A stretch of DNA of 64,000 nucleotides from Anaerolineae bacterium (GTDB lineage Bacteria > Chloroflexota > Anaerolineae > DUEN01): assembly GCA_025060615.1 (NCBI GenBank), contig JANXBS010000010.1, forward strand, positions 87,104 through 151,103, read 5' to 3'. The notes under the pieces are model-generated. The model ran no database searches, was not told the origin of the DNA, and was given only the letters and a program-made list of their open reading frames with translations. Below, piece by piece: positions 18,826-27,984 of the stretch; position 1 is the stretch's first letter, and each line of letters begins with the position of its first letter. The position numbers were made by a program, and so were the translations under genes.

Positions 18826-19848
18826 ATGGCGATTCGCGTTGGGCTTATCGGTTGCGGTGGGGTCGTCACGGCTCACCTACGCGGCTGGAAGGCCGTAGAA
18901 GGACGTGCGCAGGTGGTCGCCGTGGCAGATATAGATCGGGCTCGCGCCGAGCAACGGGCCGCCGAGGTGGGCGGAGCTGAGGTGTTCACCGATTACCGTG
19001 AGATGCTGGCCCGCGCTGATCTGGACGCCGTGGACATTTCGCTTCCACATCACCTGCATCGGGATGCCATCGTCGCCGCAGCCGAAGCAGGGAAGCACAT
19101 TCTGTCGGAGAAGCCACTCTGCCTGACGTGGCAGGAGGCCGAGGAGATCGCGCGCGCAGTAGAATCCAATGGGGTGACGATGATGTGCGCACATAACCAG
19201 CTCTTTCTGCCCTCGGTGCAGGCGGCTCGCGCCTACCTGGACGAGGGACATCTCGGGAGCATCTATATGCTGCGCACCATTGACTGCTTCCACAACTTCC
19301 GGCCTACCGGCCTCCCCGGCCGTCCACCCAAGCCAGTGGACCTGGGATGGCGGGCCTCCAAGGCATTGACCGGCGGAGGCGAGCTGATCGATACCGGATA
19401 CCATCCCACCTACATACTGCTATACCTAGCCCGATCGGAGCCCGTTGCGGTGACCGCTTTCACTCAAAAGCATCGCCACCAGCATATGGAAGGAGAAGAC
19501 ACCGGCTACGTCATGATCCGCTTCGCCGATGGCTCCATCGGCCATGTCCTGACCAGTTGGGCGTTCGAGTTTCCTCTAGACAACCCCCGCTTTCAGATCA
19601 TCGGCGAGAAAGGCCAGGTGAGCGGCACCAACACCCTTGTCAAGTTCAAGCCCAACGGCTGGGAGACGCCGGCTCAACACGAGTTCCCGCCCACCGACAC
19701 CTTTATCGCCGAGATTACGCACTTTGTGGAGTGCCTGGAAACAGGTGAACCGCCTATTCAGACCCATGTGGATGGAGCGAGGGTCCTCAAGGTGTTACTG
19801 GCCGCGTACAAATCCGCTGAAGAGGGAATCACCGTGACTTTAGCATAG
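18826..19848 (+). CDS. Gfo/Idh/MocA family NAD(P)-dependent dehydrogenase
   Basis: A 340-residue cytoplasmic oxidoreductase acting on a sugar or cyclitol. The N-terminal Rossmann fold has the nucleotide motif GLIGCGGVVTAHLRG, and the catalytic Lys lies in the conserved SEKPL. The C-terminal substrate domain includes GGGELIDTGYHPTYIL. GGAGG precedes the ATG by eight bases. It is a single-gene unit with its own likely promoter and shares a hairpin terminator with the convergent CHAT gene. Three further paralogues lie in the 45-50 kb island. Substrate is not predictable. Confidence 0.92.
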   Translation: MAIRVGLIGCGGVVTAHLRGWKAVEGRAQVVAVADIDRARAEQRAAEVGGAEVFTDYREMLARADLDAVDISLPHHLHRDAIVAAAEAGKHILSEKPLCLTWQEAEEIARAVESNGVTMMCAHNQLFLPSVQAARAYLDEGHLGSIYMLRTIDCFHNFRPTGLPGRPPKPVDLGWRASKALTGGGELIDTGYHPTYILLYLARSEPVAVTAFTQKHRHQHMEGEDTGYVMIRFADGSIGHVLTSWAFEFPLDNPRFQIIGEKGQVSGTNTLVKFKPNGWETPAQHEFPPTDTFIAEITHFVECLETGEPPIQTHVDGARVLKVLLAAYKSAEEGITVTLA

Positions 19849-19877
19849 GGAGGCAAAGCGCTGCTTCGCCTCCCTAT
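19845..19877. terminator. Bidirectional hairpin terminator between convergent genes
   Basis: A ten-base outer stem (ATAGGGAGGC and complement) and a four-base inner stem (AAGC/GCTT), separated by one mismatch, close on a three-base loop. It overlaps the stop codon of the dehydrogenase and reaches the stop of the CHAT gene. Confidence 0.65.
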
Positions 19878-22186
19878 CATCCTCCTTCGCCCAACCGGCC
19901 CTCGGGGTCCGCATACAGCACATACGCCAGCCAGGTGGAGTTCCATGGTGCTGCCTGACGGATCTGCTCCCGTGCTTCCTGGAACGCTTGGGCGATGGGT
20001 TTGTTGTCCTTTAATAGCGCCGTATAGAAGCACCGGGCGAACTGCAACGCCAAGGCGTCATTTACCTCCCACATGGCGCCTATAAACGCGCCCACCCGAG
20101 CCCTCGCCACTAGTTGCTGCGCCCAGCCGCCCAGCCCGGTGAAGCTGAACTCTTCCCGCGCGCCATGGCAGGCATTGATGAAGATCAGCGGCCGTGGCCG
20201 TTTGCCCCCGAAGCGCGTCCGGATGTCCGACGGCCGGAGTGCCCCGTCGGATAGGATGATGGCGGAATCCTGAGGCAACGTCGAGTCGAATTGGCCATGA
20301 CAGGCGAAATGCACCAGGGAGAATTCGCCGGTCTGCAGCCAGTCCAGCACCTGGAGCCGGCTGTTAAAGGCAGCCAGAGAGATGATGCCCGGGCGCAGGT
20401 CGCTCAGCCGCTCTACAAAGGCCACCTCCTCCCGCACTGAGGGCAGGTTGACCTGTACCGGCGCCACTGGGCGCGCCGCGCCCACCGGCAACGCATCTGC
20501 TAGGCCCGGCCCCGACAACCATCGCGCGATGGCGAACTGCTGACACCAGAAGGGGTCATCCTCGCGTTCGCCATCGCTCTTATACCGGTATGGCTTAATA
20601 GCCTCCCAGGGCACCCACGGCTCATCTGAGGTGATGAGAATGGACTTGACCCTGGATCGGAACTCCCAGTACTGCTCTTTCAACCGGTCGGGGACGAGCT
20701 CATCCCACAAGCCGTTGCCGATCGCGGCCAGACGCCGTTCGGCGTAAGCCCGCGCCTCCGTGGTAGGCGGAGCTTTGCCCGCCATCTGGCTCAGTTCCTG
20801 ATACACCGCCTGCATCTTCTCCAACGGCGATCCCCGCAGCTTTACCTCGCCTGACTTGAAGTGGTGATAGCCGACCACCTCTTTACTAGAGTGCAATTCG
20901 AAGTAAAGGACACGCTCATCATGATAATCCTGGATGACCCGTAGCTCCAGATCGGGCGGCTCCACCGTTGGAGCAGCCTTTAACTCAAGGATGATAGGCG
21001 ACTCCGGTTGAGAGGTCGCTGCGTCGGTGATCTGTTCCACCACCAGCACTCGGCGGCGCGCTGTGCCGAGATAACGGCCATGCTGGTAGAAGTCCACTCG
21101 GATCTCTTGCTCGCCCAGCCTGCGGGGGATAAGCACAAAGCGCTCCTCAGTGTCCCGCTCGCGCTCCACCCGGATTGTGCGCGTGTCGCCACCCTCCACG
21201 TCGAAGCCGCGGGCACGCACTACTACCTCCACCTCTGGTAGCTCGGGTGTGCCTGTGTCCTCGATGGCGATCGCCTCCACGCCCGGCTCGGAGGGCTGGA
21301 TCAAGAGACGGACAAAGAGGCTGAATCGCTGATGGAGGATCACCTGCTCCTGGCATTCTAACTCCGGGTAACGCAGCAGAGGCCGCTGCGGCTCAGCGGA
21401 GACCTCGGGCGCGGTTTCTACGTGCTCTGAGCGCATGGGTTCTAGCTCTTCTATCTTTGGCGGCCTTGCGCTACGGGTTATATCCCCGATGGTCACACGA
21501 CCGTACACCGATCCAAGCCATTGGCCCTCTTGGGTGAAGGTCACCTCAATTGGTTGTTCGCCAACCTCCCGAAGGGTTAGCACAAACCGTGTCTCATCGT
21601 CGGCATCCTGGTGCATTGGCAGGGTTTGCCGGTGATCGCCCTCAATTTCGCAGCCAGCGACGTCTAACGAGATCTCCAGCTTTGGCGGTTGATTCGGCTC
21701 ACCTGTGTCTAGCACGAAGATGGGCTCGGCTCCGGGATCAGGCGGCTCGCGTAGGAGCAGCACAAGGAGGTCAGCCTTTTGTCCCCGCCTAGGCCTGGTC
21801 GGGGAGAGCACTATCTGGGGATATCGCGTGAGGTGAGGAGCCGTTGGCTCCGGCCCCAAGCGGGTTGGCAAACGCTGGAGCAATTGAGGATCACTTCGGA
21901 TGCTCCCACCGCGAATGGCCGGCCCCTTTGTAGCATCCAACAGCGTGCCCACGATCGCGCGAACACCGGCGATCGCGTCCAATCCCTGGAGAAACTCCAC
22001 CAACGCTCGTCCCCGGTGATAGTCAACCGGATCGCTCGCCTGCTGGTACCGGTAGCGCATGGCCATGTATAGCCTTTCGACCTGCACCTGCTCTGCTGGG
22101 GATAGCTCACCCCAACGCTTCTGCAAAGCGGCAATGATCTCCTCGATGTGCCTCGCGGCCTTACGAGCTTGAATCTCCTCTGGCAT
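19877..22186 (-). CDS. CHAT-domain (caspase-clan) peptidase with two beta-sandwich repeats
   Basis: A 769-residue protein ending in a CHAT peptidase domain. The His-Cys dyad is visible as ACHG (His630) and FINAC (Cys673). Upstream lie a helical N-terminus (1-115) and two related blocks (about 121-236 and 271-388). The blocks share AEPIFVLDTG or EAIAIEDTG, then GE(Q)-x-I-x-V and GxxLG motifs, the beta-rich accessory domains common in CHAT proteins. CHAT enzymes are cysteine endopeptidases used in regulated proteolysis and bacterial cell-death systems. AGGAGGG lies five bases before the ATG. The gene follows the C11 peptidase gene after 88 bases on the same strand, so one transcript is likely. 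No signal peptide is seen, suggesting cytoplasmic action. Confidence 0.92.
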   Translation of the reverse strand: MPEEIQARKAARHIEEIIAALQKRWGELSPAEQVQVERLYMAMRYRYQQASDPVDYHRGRALVEFLQGLDAIAGVRAIVGTLLDATKGPAIRGGSIRSDPQLLQRLPTRLGPEPTAPHLTRYPQIVLSPTRPRRGQKADLLVLLLREPPDPGAEPIFVLDTGEPNQPPKLEISLDVAGCEIEGDHRQTLPMHQDADDETRFVLTLREVGEQPIEVTFTQEGQWLGSVYGRVTIGDITRSARPPKIEELEPMRSEHVETAPEVSAEPQRPLLRYPELECQEQVILHQRFSLFVRLLIQPSEPGVEAIAIEDTGTPELPEVEVVVRARGFDVEGGDTRTIRVERERDTEERFVLIPRRLGEQEIRVDFYQHGRYLGTARRRVLVVEQITDAATSQPESPIILELKAAPTVEPPDLELRVIQDYHDERVLYFELHSSKEVVGYHHFKSGEVKLRGSPLEKMQAVYQELSQMAGKAPPTTEARAYAERRLAAIGNGLWDELVPDRLKEQYWEFRSRVKSILITSDEPWVPWEAIKPYRYKSDGEREDDPFWCQQFAIARWLSGPGLADALPVGAARPVAPVQVNLPSVREEVAFVERLSDLRPGIISLAAFNSRLQVLDWLQTGEFSLVHFACHGQFDSTLPQDSAIILSDGALRPSDIRTRFGGKRPRPLIFINACHGAREEFSFTGLGGWAQQLVARARVGAFIGAMWEVNDALALQFARCFYTALLKDNKPIAQAFQEAREQIRQAAPWNSTWLAYVLYADPEGRLGEGG

Positions 22187-22274
22187 CCGAGCCCTCCTAT
22201 AGAGACGCCCATATGCATCAAACCCTTGACCTTAACCGGATGTCCGCGGGTCGAGATGCCCCATCAAGGTGCCT

Positions 22275-23552
22275 CTACACGCGATTGACCATGCGGATGA
22301 GGTCCAGCCACCGTGTTTGGACGAAGTCCAGGGTCTCATAGAACGGCGAAGGGCGCTTCCAGGGGAAGTAGATAGAGACCCCGTGGGCGCACTGAGCCAG
22401 ATCGCGGCCATCACGGCTGCGACCCTGGGCGACATTCGCGATCACCGGCCCCTGCCCCAGGTCCAGGTGCGCGCGCAAGGCCCGCGCCCGCTCTCGCACG
22501 GCCGGCTTGCCATCCTGATAAGCCTGCAGAAAACGATCGAGAAAATCGGCCAGGTCTTTGTACTCATCGTCCTCAAAGGCTAGGGCTTCCTGTTTCGCAT
22601 CGCTCAGGGCGTATCGCGTGGCGCTGGCAGGCTCTAGGGCCGCATCCACGAACTCTCGGAGCAATCGGCCGGTCTCCTCCAAGGTAGCAAGGCGTACAGC
22701 CGATTGCGTCACTGTAGGCGGCACGCGCGTATCCGAGGGATAGGAACGCAGGTACTCCTCCACGATCAGCCGGCTGAGCTCTTCTGAGGACATGTCAGGA
22801 GCCCTCACTAATCGCCCCAAGATTTGCGTGTACGGCCAGCCGGCCATCGGCTCTACCTCCTGCGAGGCGACCATGAACTCGGCCAGGTCGCGAAGTTGAT
22901 ATTGTACCTCGGCCATCGCCATAAGGCAGGCGTCCATCCCGATGATGTCCAGCCGCCGGCCCGCTTTTCTTTCAGCCTCTTGGATCGCCCGTTTCAGCTC
23001 CTCGTTGGTGAGGAAATCCATGGAGGTGTCATCAGCTGCGATCCCGCGCGTGTCCTCGGGCAGTTCCAGAATCCACCTCCCCGTGCCGCGAAACGGCGGG
23101 CGGGCGCGTGCCCCCACCAAAGGGCGCATTGCCCGGGAGACGGAGCGAACCTGGCTGTAGATGTCATCATCCTTCCATCCGAAGCCATGATTCCAGATCA
23201 CAAGCATCGTACGCTCGGCTGGACAGCGATTCATCCCCCACACGATGAAATCCGTTAAAGTCTGAGGATCGCCGCAGTTAGCTTCGGGGATCGTTTCCAC
23301 CACCTGATTCTTCGTGGCAACCCCTGCTCGGATCTCGAAACGATAGGTGCGGTTCCCCTCTGTGATCGTGTCGAATTGAGCCAGGATGGCCACCTCATCC
23401 GTAGAGCCGACTTTCTGGGCTTCCTCGATGTCCACATAGCCGGCTGAAGTCATCTCGGCCATCAGGGAGACCTTGCCGTATGGGGAATCGAACACTCTAC
23501 CGTTGTCGCCGGCCATGTACAGCAGGATGGTCCACTTCCGTGTCGTGCGCAC
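22275..23552 (-). CDS. Clostripain-like (C11) cysteine peptidase
   Basis: A 425-residue member of peptidase family C11, caspase clan CD. The start segment WTILLYMAGDN, the catalytic His in VIWNHGFGW (His122) and the catalytic Cys in GMDACLMAMAEV (Cys209) are all intact. Such enzymes usually cleave after Arg or Lys and may self-activate. No signal peptide is present, unlike secreted clostripain. The start is GTG, seven bases after AAAGGAGG. It is the first gene of a two-gene unit with the CHAT peptidase and is served by an extended -10 promoter near 23630. The co-occurrence of two caspase-clan peptidases suggests a proteolytic relay; this is inference. Confidence 0.93.
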   Translation of the reverse strand: MRTTRKWTILLYMAGDNGRVFDSPYGKVSLMAEMTSAGYVDIEEAQKVGSTDEVAILAQFDTITEGNRTYRFEIRAGVATKNQVVETIPEANCGDPQTLTDFIVWGMNRCPAERTMLVIWNHGFGWKDDDIYSQVRSVSRAMRPLVGARARPPFRGTGRWILELPEDTRGIAADDTSMDFLTNEELKRAIQEAERKAGRRLDIIGMDACLMAMAEVQYQLRDLAEFMVASQEVEPMAGWPYTQILGRLVRAPDMSSEELSRLIVEEYLRSYPSDTRVPPTVTQSAVRLATLEETGRLLREFVDAALEPASATRYALSDAKQEALAFEDDEYKDLADFLDRFLQAYQDGKPAVRERARALRAHLDLGQGPVIANVAQGRSRDGRDLAQCAHGVSIYFPWKRPSPFYETLDFVQTRWLDLIRMVNRV

Positions 23553-23629
23553 AGTGGCGCCTCCTTTGTTCTAAGCTCGGGGGAGGTCAACAGCTAACCC
23601 AAGCCGGCCATCGGCCGACCCACAGCCGA

Positions 23630-23638
23630 AGTATAGCA
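23630..23638 (-). promoter_or_regulatory. Extended -10 promoter of the C11-CHAT unit
   Basis: On the minus strand TGCTATACT forms an extended -10 element about 80 bases before the C11 start. The hexamer 17 bp upstream (TAGCAA) is a weak -35 box. Confidence 0.4.
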
Positions 23639-23722
23639 TACGATGCTGGCAATTGCTAGCTTACCTGAGAAGGGTGAACGTCCTCTCAGAGAGTGCAGAG
23701 GAGAGACAGTTTGGGGATAGCC

Positions 23723-23920
23723 TCACCGTTCCGGGCGGAGCATCTCTTCACTGGCCGCAGATCGCGTCCCTGTGGCAGAAGCTCCGGCAAGGCGTTGGGG
23801 CACGTCGTGGAAGCTGTTGCACCGCACACAGATGCGGCGCACATTGCCCTCATCCAGACGGATTACCACATGCTCGGTCAGGTTACCGCAATCGGGGCAA
23901 AGTCGGTTCTCTCGGCTCAT
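23723..23920 (-). CDS. Small zinc-ribbon protein
   Basis: A 65-residue protein of unknown function. Two Cys pairs, CPDCG and CVRC, about 25 residues apart fit a zinc ribbon. The C-terminus is Ala/Ser/Arg-rich and looks disordered. The ATG at 23920 has GGAAGG upstream; a GTG two codons earlier is possible. It follows the O-antigen ligase-like gene by 26 bases on the same strand and may be co-transcribed. Confidence 0.6.
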   Translation of the reverse strand: MSRENRLCPDCGNLTEHVVIRLDEGNVRRICVRCNSFHDVPQRLAGASATGTRSAASEEMLRPER

Positions 23921-23946
23921 CTTCACCTTCCGGCCTCATCTACATA

Positions 23947-25419
23947 TCAAGACGAGGAGAGAACCCTTGAGGATACGTCTGAGTCCCTCACCAGACGCAG
24001 CGATGCCATCACCAGCCCGATGTACAGCCAAAACAGGCTTGTCATATGCGGATAGGCCAGATTGAAGAGGTAGTGGTCGAACATGCCGGCCGCCAGGCCG
24101 CCTGCCACCGCCCCCCCCAGCCCCAGGATGATGCCCTCCCATCGCTCGGGGAGCCCCCGATGCCAGGCCTGTACCAAGTGGCCGAAAAACAGCGCCATCG
24201 TCAGCAGGAAAGCCGCTAGGCCAAGCAGCCCTATCTGCTCGGCGATCATCAGGTACAAATTGGAGACACCAATGTATAAGTCAATAGTTGGCGCGCCGGC
24301 GAATCCCACGCCGAACCACGGGTACTCTGAGATCAGACGCAGCGCGTCCCTATACTCACCGAAGCGCATTTGCGTCGCTAAGTCCTGGCCGCGCACGCCT
24401 TCGATGAAGTGGTTGACATACCCTTGCGTCTGAGGCAGCAACAGGAGGAGCAAAGCGCCGAGCAACGCCAGCAGCAAAAGCCGGCGATAGCGGACGATCC
24501 CCAGCAACAGCAGCGCAGCGGCCAACCCCACTAGTGAGCCGCGCGAATAGGTCAGATACAGGCACACCCCCTCCGTCGCCAGCATGGGCAAAACCAGCCA
24601 GCGCGGCCACAGGGGGGATCGCACCACAGCCTGCGGGGCTGTCACCAGCGTCACCAATACCATCAGCCCGCCTAACACGTTTGGGTCTACCGAGGTGCCA
24701 ATGGCACGCATTGGATTCATGGGATCGTCCTCGATGTAGCGCAGGGCGCCATAGCCTCCCGGATAGCCGAAACGGCCCAACGCATTTAGAACGCGGACCG
24801 TCCACGCCTCAGGGATCGCGTAAAACACAACACCGATGGCCGCCGCGCCGAAGCCGGCCAACATCAACACGCGCAGGAGCCATTCGATCTGGGACGGCCG
24901 GCGCACGTGATTGATCACCACGAAGAACACGGCGATGCCCAGGATCATCTCGACGAAATCGCGCAGCGTGGTAGCTGTCAATCTGGCGTGCGCGAGCCCT
25001 CGAGCGAAGGCGACCAAGGCCAACCCAAGAAACAGGAACACAGCCAGGCCGATGGGCGATGCCTCGAATCGCCGTTCCCGGCCAGTGGCCAGGCGCGCAA
25101 ACCATACGAAAAACAGCATGACCAGTGCCACATCCAGAAACGAAGGCGTAAAACCGAGCTTGAACGGGAATGTAGCGAAGGGCAGCAGGCAAGCGATGCT
25201 CACCAGCGCGATCAGACCCCACTGGATGGAAGTGAGCATGAGCGCTCCGCCTGCCAGAGTAATGGCACCCGCCAGCGAGTATAGGGGCCCCAGTGCAGCT
25301 ACGTAGCTGGCTACGATCAGCGCCGCAATTACACAGATCGTCCCAATCGCTAAACAAGCGGCTCGCCGATCAGGGCCAAAGATCCACCACTGTAGCCGCA
25401 TCAGATACAAATTAAGCAC
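23947..25419 (-). CDS. O-antigen ligase/polymerase-like (Wzy_C) membrane protein
   Basis: A polytopic membrane protein of 490 residues with about twelve hydrophobic segments. The largest loop holds the O-antigen ligase-family features: a run from GTSVDPNVLGGLM, then LYLTYSRGSLVGL, and after a helix the block FGEYRDALRLISEYPWFGVGFAG. Family members join or polymerise undecaprenyl-linked glycans at the outer face of the membrane. The start is GTG after GAGGAAGG. No other glycan-assembly genes flank it, so the acceptor is unknown. Confidence in the family is high and in the exact reaction low. Confidence 0.88.
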   Translation of the reverse strand: MLNLYLMRLQWWIFGPDRRAACLAIGTICVIAALIVASYVAALGPLYSLAGAITLAGGALMLTSIQWGLIALVSIACLLPFATFPFKLGFTPSFLDVALVMLFFVWFARLATGRERRFEASPIGLAVFLFLGLALVAFARGLAHARLTATTLRDFVEMILGIAVFFVVINHVRRPSQIEWLLRVLMLAGFGAAAIGVVFYAIPEAWTVRVLNALGRFGYPGGYGALRYIEDDPMNPMRAIGTSVDPNVLGGLMVLVTLVTAPQAVVRSPLWPRWLVLPMLATEGVCLYLTYSRGSLVGLAAALLLLGIVRYRRLLLLALLGALLLLLLPQTQGYVNHFIEGVRGQDLATQMRFGEYRDALRLISEYPWFGVGFAGAPTIDLYIGVSNLYLMIAEQIGLLGLAAFLLTMALFFGHLVQAWHRGLPERWEGIILGLGGAVAGGLAAGMFDHYLFNLAYPHMTSLFWLYIGLVMASLRLVRDSDVSSRVLSSS

Positions 25420-25821
25420 GTTTCGCCTTCCTCACAGGGAATTTCTCTCACGTTGGAGAAGCAGGGTGATCGAGGACATGGCCTTCGACCATCTCAAGCC
25501 TTCACTTCAGACGAAAAACCTGCTTTAACCAGAATATGCTTCAGACCTCGCGTTTCGTCAACTGAGGGGATGTCGCGGGGGATATGCTCGATTTGTCAGC
25601 AAGCGTTCAGAGTGTTCCTCGCTGACAGGAGAGGCACAAAGGGATTACCCTCCGCAAAATCTTCTCTTTCATCCGCCTGGCTCGGCCTCAGGAGCAAAAG
25701 CGGAAGTCGAGAGGAGACAGGCCAAGGGCCTGATCAGGAGGCTTGGAAGAGTCCAATCCCACTGAATGTAGGATACCCGTTTTCGCGAAATCGTGGCAAT
25801 TGTGGTATATTGAGTGGAGTT
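25420..25821. other. Gene-free stretch upstream of a truncated permease
   Basis: No protein with recognisable features is encoded in these 402 bases on either strand. A plus-strand open frame runs through but has no family features. A 10-bp palindrome TTTCGCGAAA lies at 25781-25790. The stretch may be the scar of whatever removed the 5' part of the permease gene. Confidence 0.45.
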
Positions 25822-26547
25822 TACAATCCTAGGGTGGACTCTAATCCAGTGGAGTCTCAGCATACCTCTTCCTGGGAATACCTCCTCGGCATTCATCGGC
25901 TGGGGCGGGACATGTTGCGCCAGATTAGGCATAGGACGCGTATCTCACTTACGGTAGGCTTTCTAGTGTTGTTCGCTTTGGGGACAGTTGGCACACTGCT
26001 GGGGTTGACCGCCGGCTATTTTGGAGAGCTAGTAGCTTCGATCATCATGCGGCTGATGGACATCCTTCTCGCCTTCCCAGCCATCCTTCTGGCCATTGCC
26101 ATCGTGGCCATTCGCGGGCCGGGCCTGACCAATACGATGATCGCCGTCTCCATCGTGGGGATTCCCGGCTACGCTCGAGTGGTGCGCTCTATGGTGCTCT
26201 CGATCCGCGAGCGCGACTATGTAGAGGCTGCGCGCATGGTGGGCGTGAGCGATCTGCGCATCATGTCTCGATATATCCTGCCTAACAGCCTGTCCCCCAT
26301 CATCGTGCAGGCCACCCTGGGCGTTGGCGGGGCGATCCTGTTTGCCGCAGCGCTGGGGTTTCTCGGCCTAGGCGCACAACCGCCGGCCCCTGAGTGGGAA
26401 GCTATGATCGGCGACGGCATCCCGTTCCTGCGACAGTCGCCGCATATGGTCTTCTTCCCCGGCACGGCGATCATGCTGACCGTGTTGGGGTTCAATCTCT
26501 TAGGCGACGGCCTGCGCGATGCCCTGGACCCGCAGACTCAGGTGTAG
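25822..26547 (+). pseudogene. 5'-truncated OppC/DppC-type ABC permease
   Basis: From the Tyr-Asn-Pro at 25822 the translation follows dipeptide/oligopeptide permease C subunits: the LGxxxLGRDML region, then helices starting RISLTVGFLVLFALG. The coupling motif EAARMVGVSDLRIMSRYILPN and the C-terminal ending LLGDGLRDALDPQ are intact. The first transmembrane helix and roughly 80 residues that family members have before this point are missing; the in-frame sequence upstream is unrelated. No partner permease, ATPase or binding protein gene is adjacent. I read it as a remnant of a peptide transporter operon. A shortened protein could still start at the ATG at 25912. Confidence 0.65.
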
Positions 26548-26586
26548 CGCTTCCCACAGCTATTTCGTCTGAAGAAGGGATTTCAC

Positions 26587-27948
26587 ATGCGAGGAACCGA
26601 AGAACTGCTGGCGCGTGAGCGCCGAATCGCAGGGGAGATCTACACATCGGATATGGCCTATCGGCATCTGTTGGCGCTCTGTGATGGCTGTGGCCATCGG
26701 TTCACTGGTTCAGCCGGGGAGTCCCGAGCCGTCTCTTATCTGGTCGAGCGGTTGACCGAGTATGGGCTCCATCACGTTCGCGTGGAGGAGGTCCCTCTTA
26801 CTGGGTGGCAGCGCGGCGATGCCCGCCTTCAAGCGATCGGCCGGGATGAAATCCACTTGGATTGCCTGGCGTTGCCTTATTCCCCGGCCGGCGAGGTGGA
26901 AGCTGAGCTGCTCGACCTGGGCTCGGGGGTGCCGGAGGTTATCGCCGCGCGCGCTAGCGAGATCCGGGGCAAGATCGTGCTGGTCTCCAGCGCTAATCCG
27001 CCTATGTACAGCCGAAACGTGCACCGCCTGGAGAAATACGGCCGGGCTGTCCAGGCAGGCGCGGTGGGATTCATCTTCGTTGGCGATGAGCCAGGCCAAC
27101 TGGCCCAGACTGGCGCCTTACCCATCGGCGCGCCGATCCCGGGCGTGGGCGTGAGCCGAGAGACGGGCTCGGCACTGACACGGGCATTGCAAGCTGGACC
27201 AGTGCGCGTACGCCTCCAGGTGGCCGGAAGCACTCATCCCATCGTCGCCTACAACGTGGTGGGAGAGCTGCCAGGGAAGCAGACATCACCATGGTTGATC
27301 GCCTGTGCCCATCTGGACAGTCATGACATTGCTCCGGGTGCTAACGACAACGCCTCGGGTGTAGTAGCTGTGTTGGAAGCCGCCCGGGCGCTGGCGTTGG
27401 ATGGAGCCCTACCGCTGCCGGTGCGCTTTATCTTCTTCACAGGTGAAGAGCTGGGGCTGCTGGGCGCTCATCGATATATTGCCACTCACCGGGCAGAGCT
27501 CTCTTCGGTACGCTTTGTGCTCAATCTAGACACGGTCGGCGGCCCTGGAAAGCTGGCCATCTTTCTGCAGGGATGGCCAGAGCTGTTATCACGCTTCCAA
27601 GCTCAGGCGCAAGCAATCAATCCGGAGAGCATGGTTGTGGATCGCCTGGTGCCCTATTCCGATCATTTCCCCTTCGCCCTGCAAGGCGTGCCATCAGCAA
27701 TGGTGGCCTCCTGGAGCGGCGGTGGTGGACGCGGATGGGGTCACACAGCCGCCGACACGGTGGACAAGGTGTCGCCGGGAAGCTTGCAGGCAGCAGCAAC
27801 CTTTACGGCGCGCCTGCTATTGCACTTGGCTGCTAATCAGGATCCATGGCCGCCTCACCGCACCCAGAATGAAGTTCAGGCATTGTTACAGCGAGAGGGA
27901 TTGGAGGAGGTCATGCGCTTAGAAGGCCGTTGGCCTTTCGCAAGTTGA
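26587..27948 (+). CDS. M28-family zinc aminopeptidase with PA domain
   Basis: A 453-residue di-zinc exopeptidase. The metal ligands are visible in order: AHLDS, then GANDNASG (Asp), GEELGLLG (Glu pair), NLDTVG (Asp) and the last His in GWGHTAADT. A protease-associated domain is inserted at about 105-215. No signal peptide is evident, so it probably works in the cytoplasm on imported peptides. It begins 39 bases after the truncated OppC-like frame, fitting an ancestral peptide-use operon of which only this gene remains complete. The ribosome site GAAGGGA is moderate. Confidence 0.9.
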   Translation: MRGTEELLARERRIAGEIYTSDMAYRHLLALCDGCGHRFTGSAGESRAVSYLVERLTEYGLHHVRVEEVPLTGWQRGDARLQAIGRDEIHLDCLALPYSPAGEVEAELLDLGSGVPEVIAARASEIRGKIVLVSSANPPMYSRNVHRLEKYGRAVQAGAVGFIFVGDEPGQLAQTGALPIGAPIPGVGVSRETGSALTRALQAGPVRVRLQVAGSTHPIVAYNVVGELPGKQTSPWLIACAHLDSHDIAPGANDNASGVVAVLEAARALALDGALPLPVRFIFFTGEELGLLGAHRYIATHRAELSSVRFVLNLDTVGGPGKLAIFLQGWPELLSRFQAQAQAINPESMVVDRLVPYSDHFPFALQGVPSAMVASWSGGGGRGWGHTAADTVDKVSPGSLQAAATFTARLLLHLAANQDPWPPHRTQNEVQALLQREGLEEVMRLEGRWPFAS

Positions 27949-27984
27949 AAAAACATTTTAGCTCTACAACGAGGGGAGGTTGCC

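Noticed and set aside
25781..25790. Palindrome TTTCGCGAAA as an operator
   Set aside because: It is short, isolated and not placed relative to any convincing promoter.
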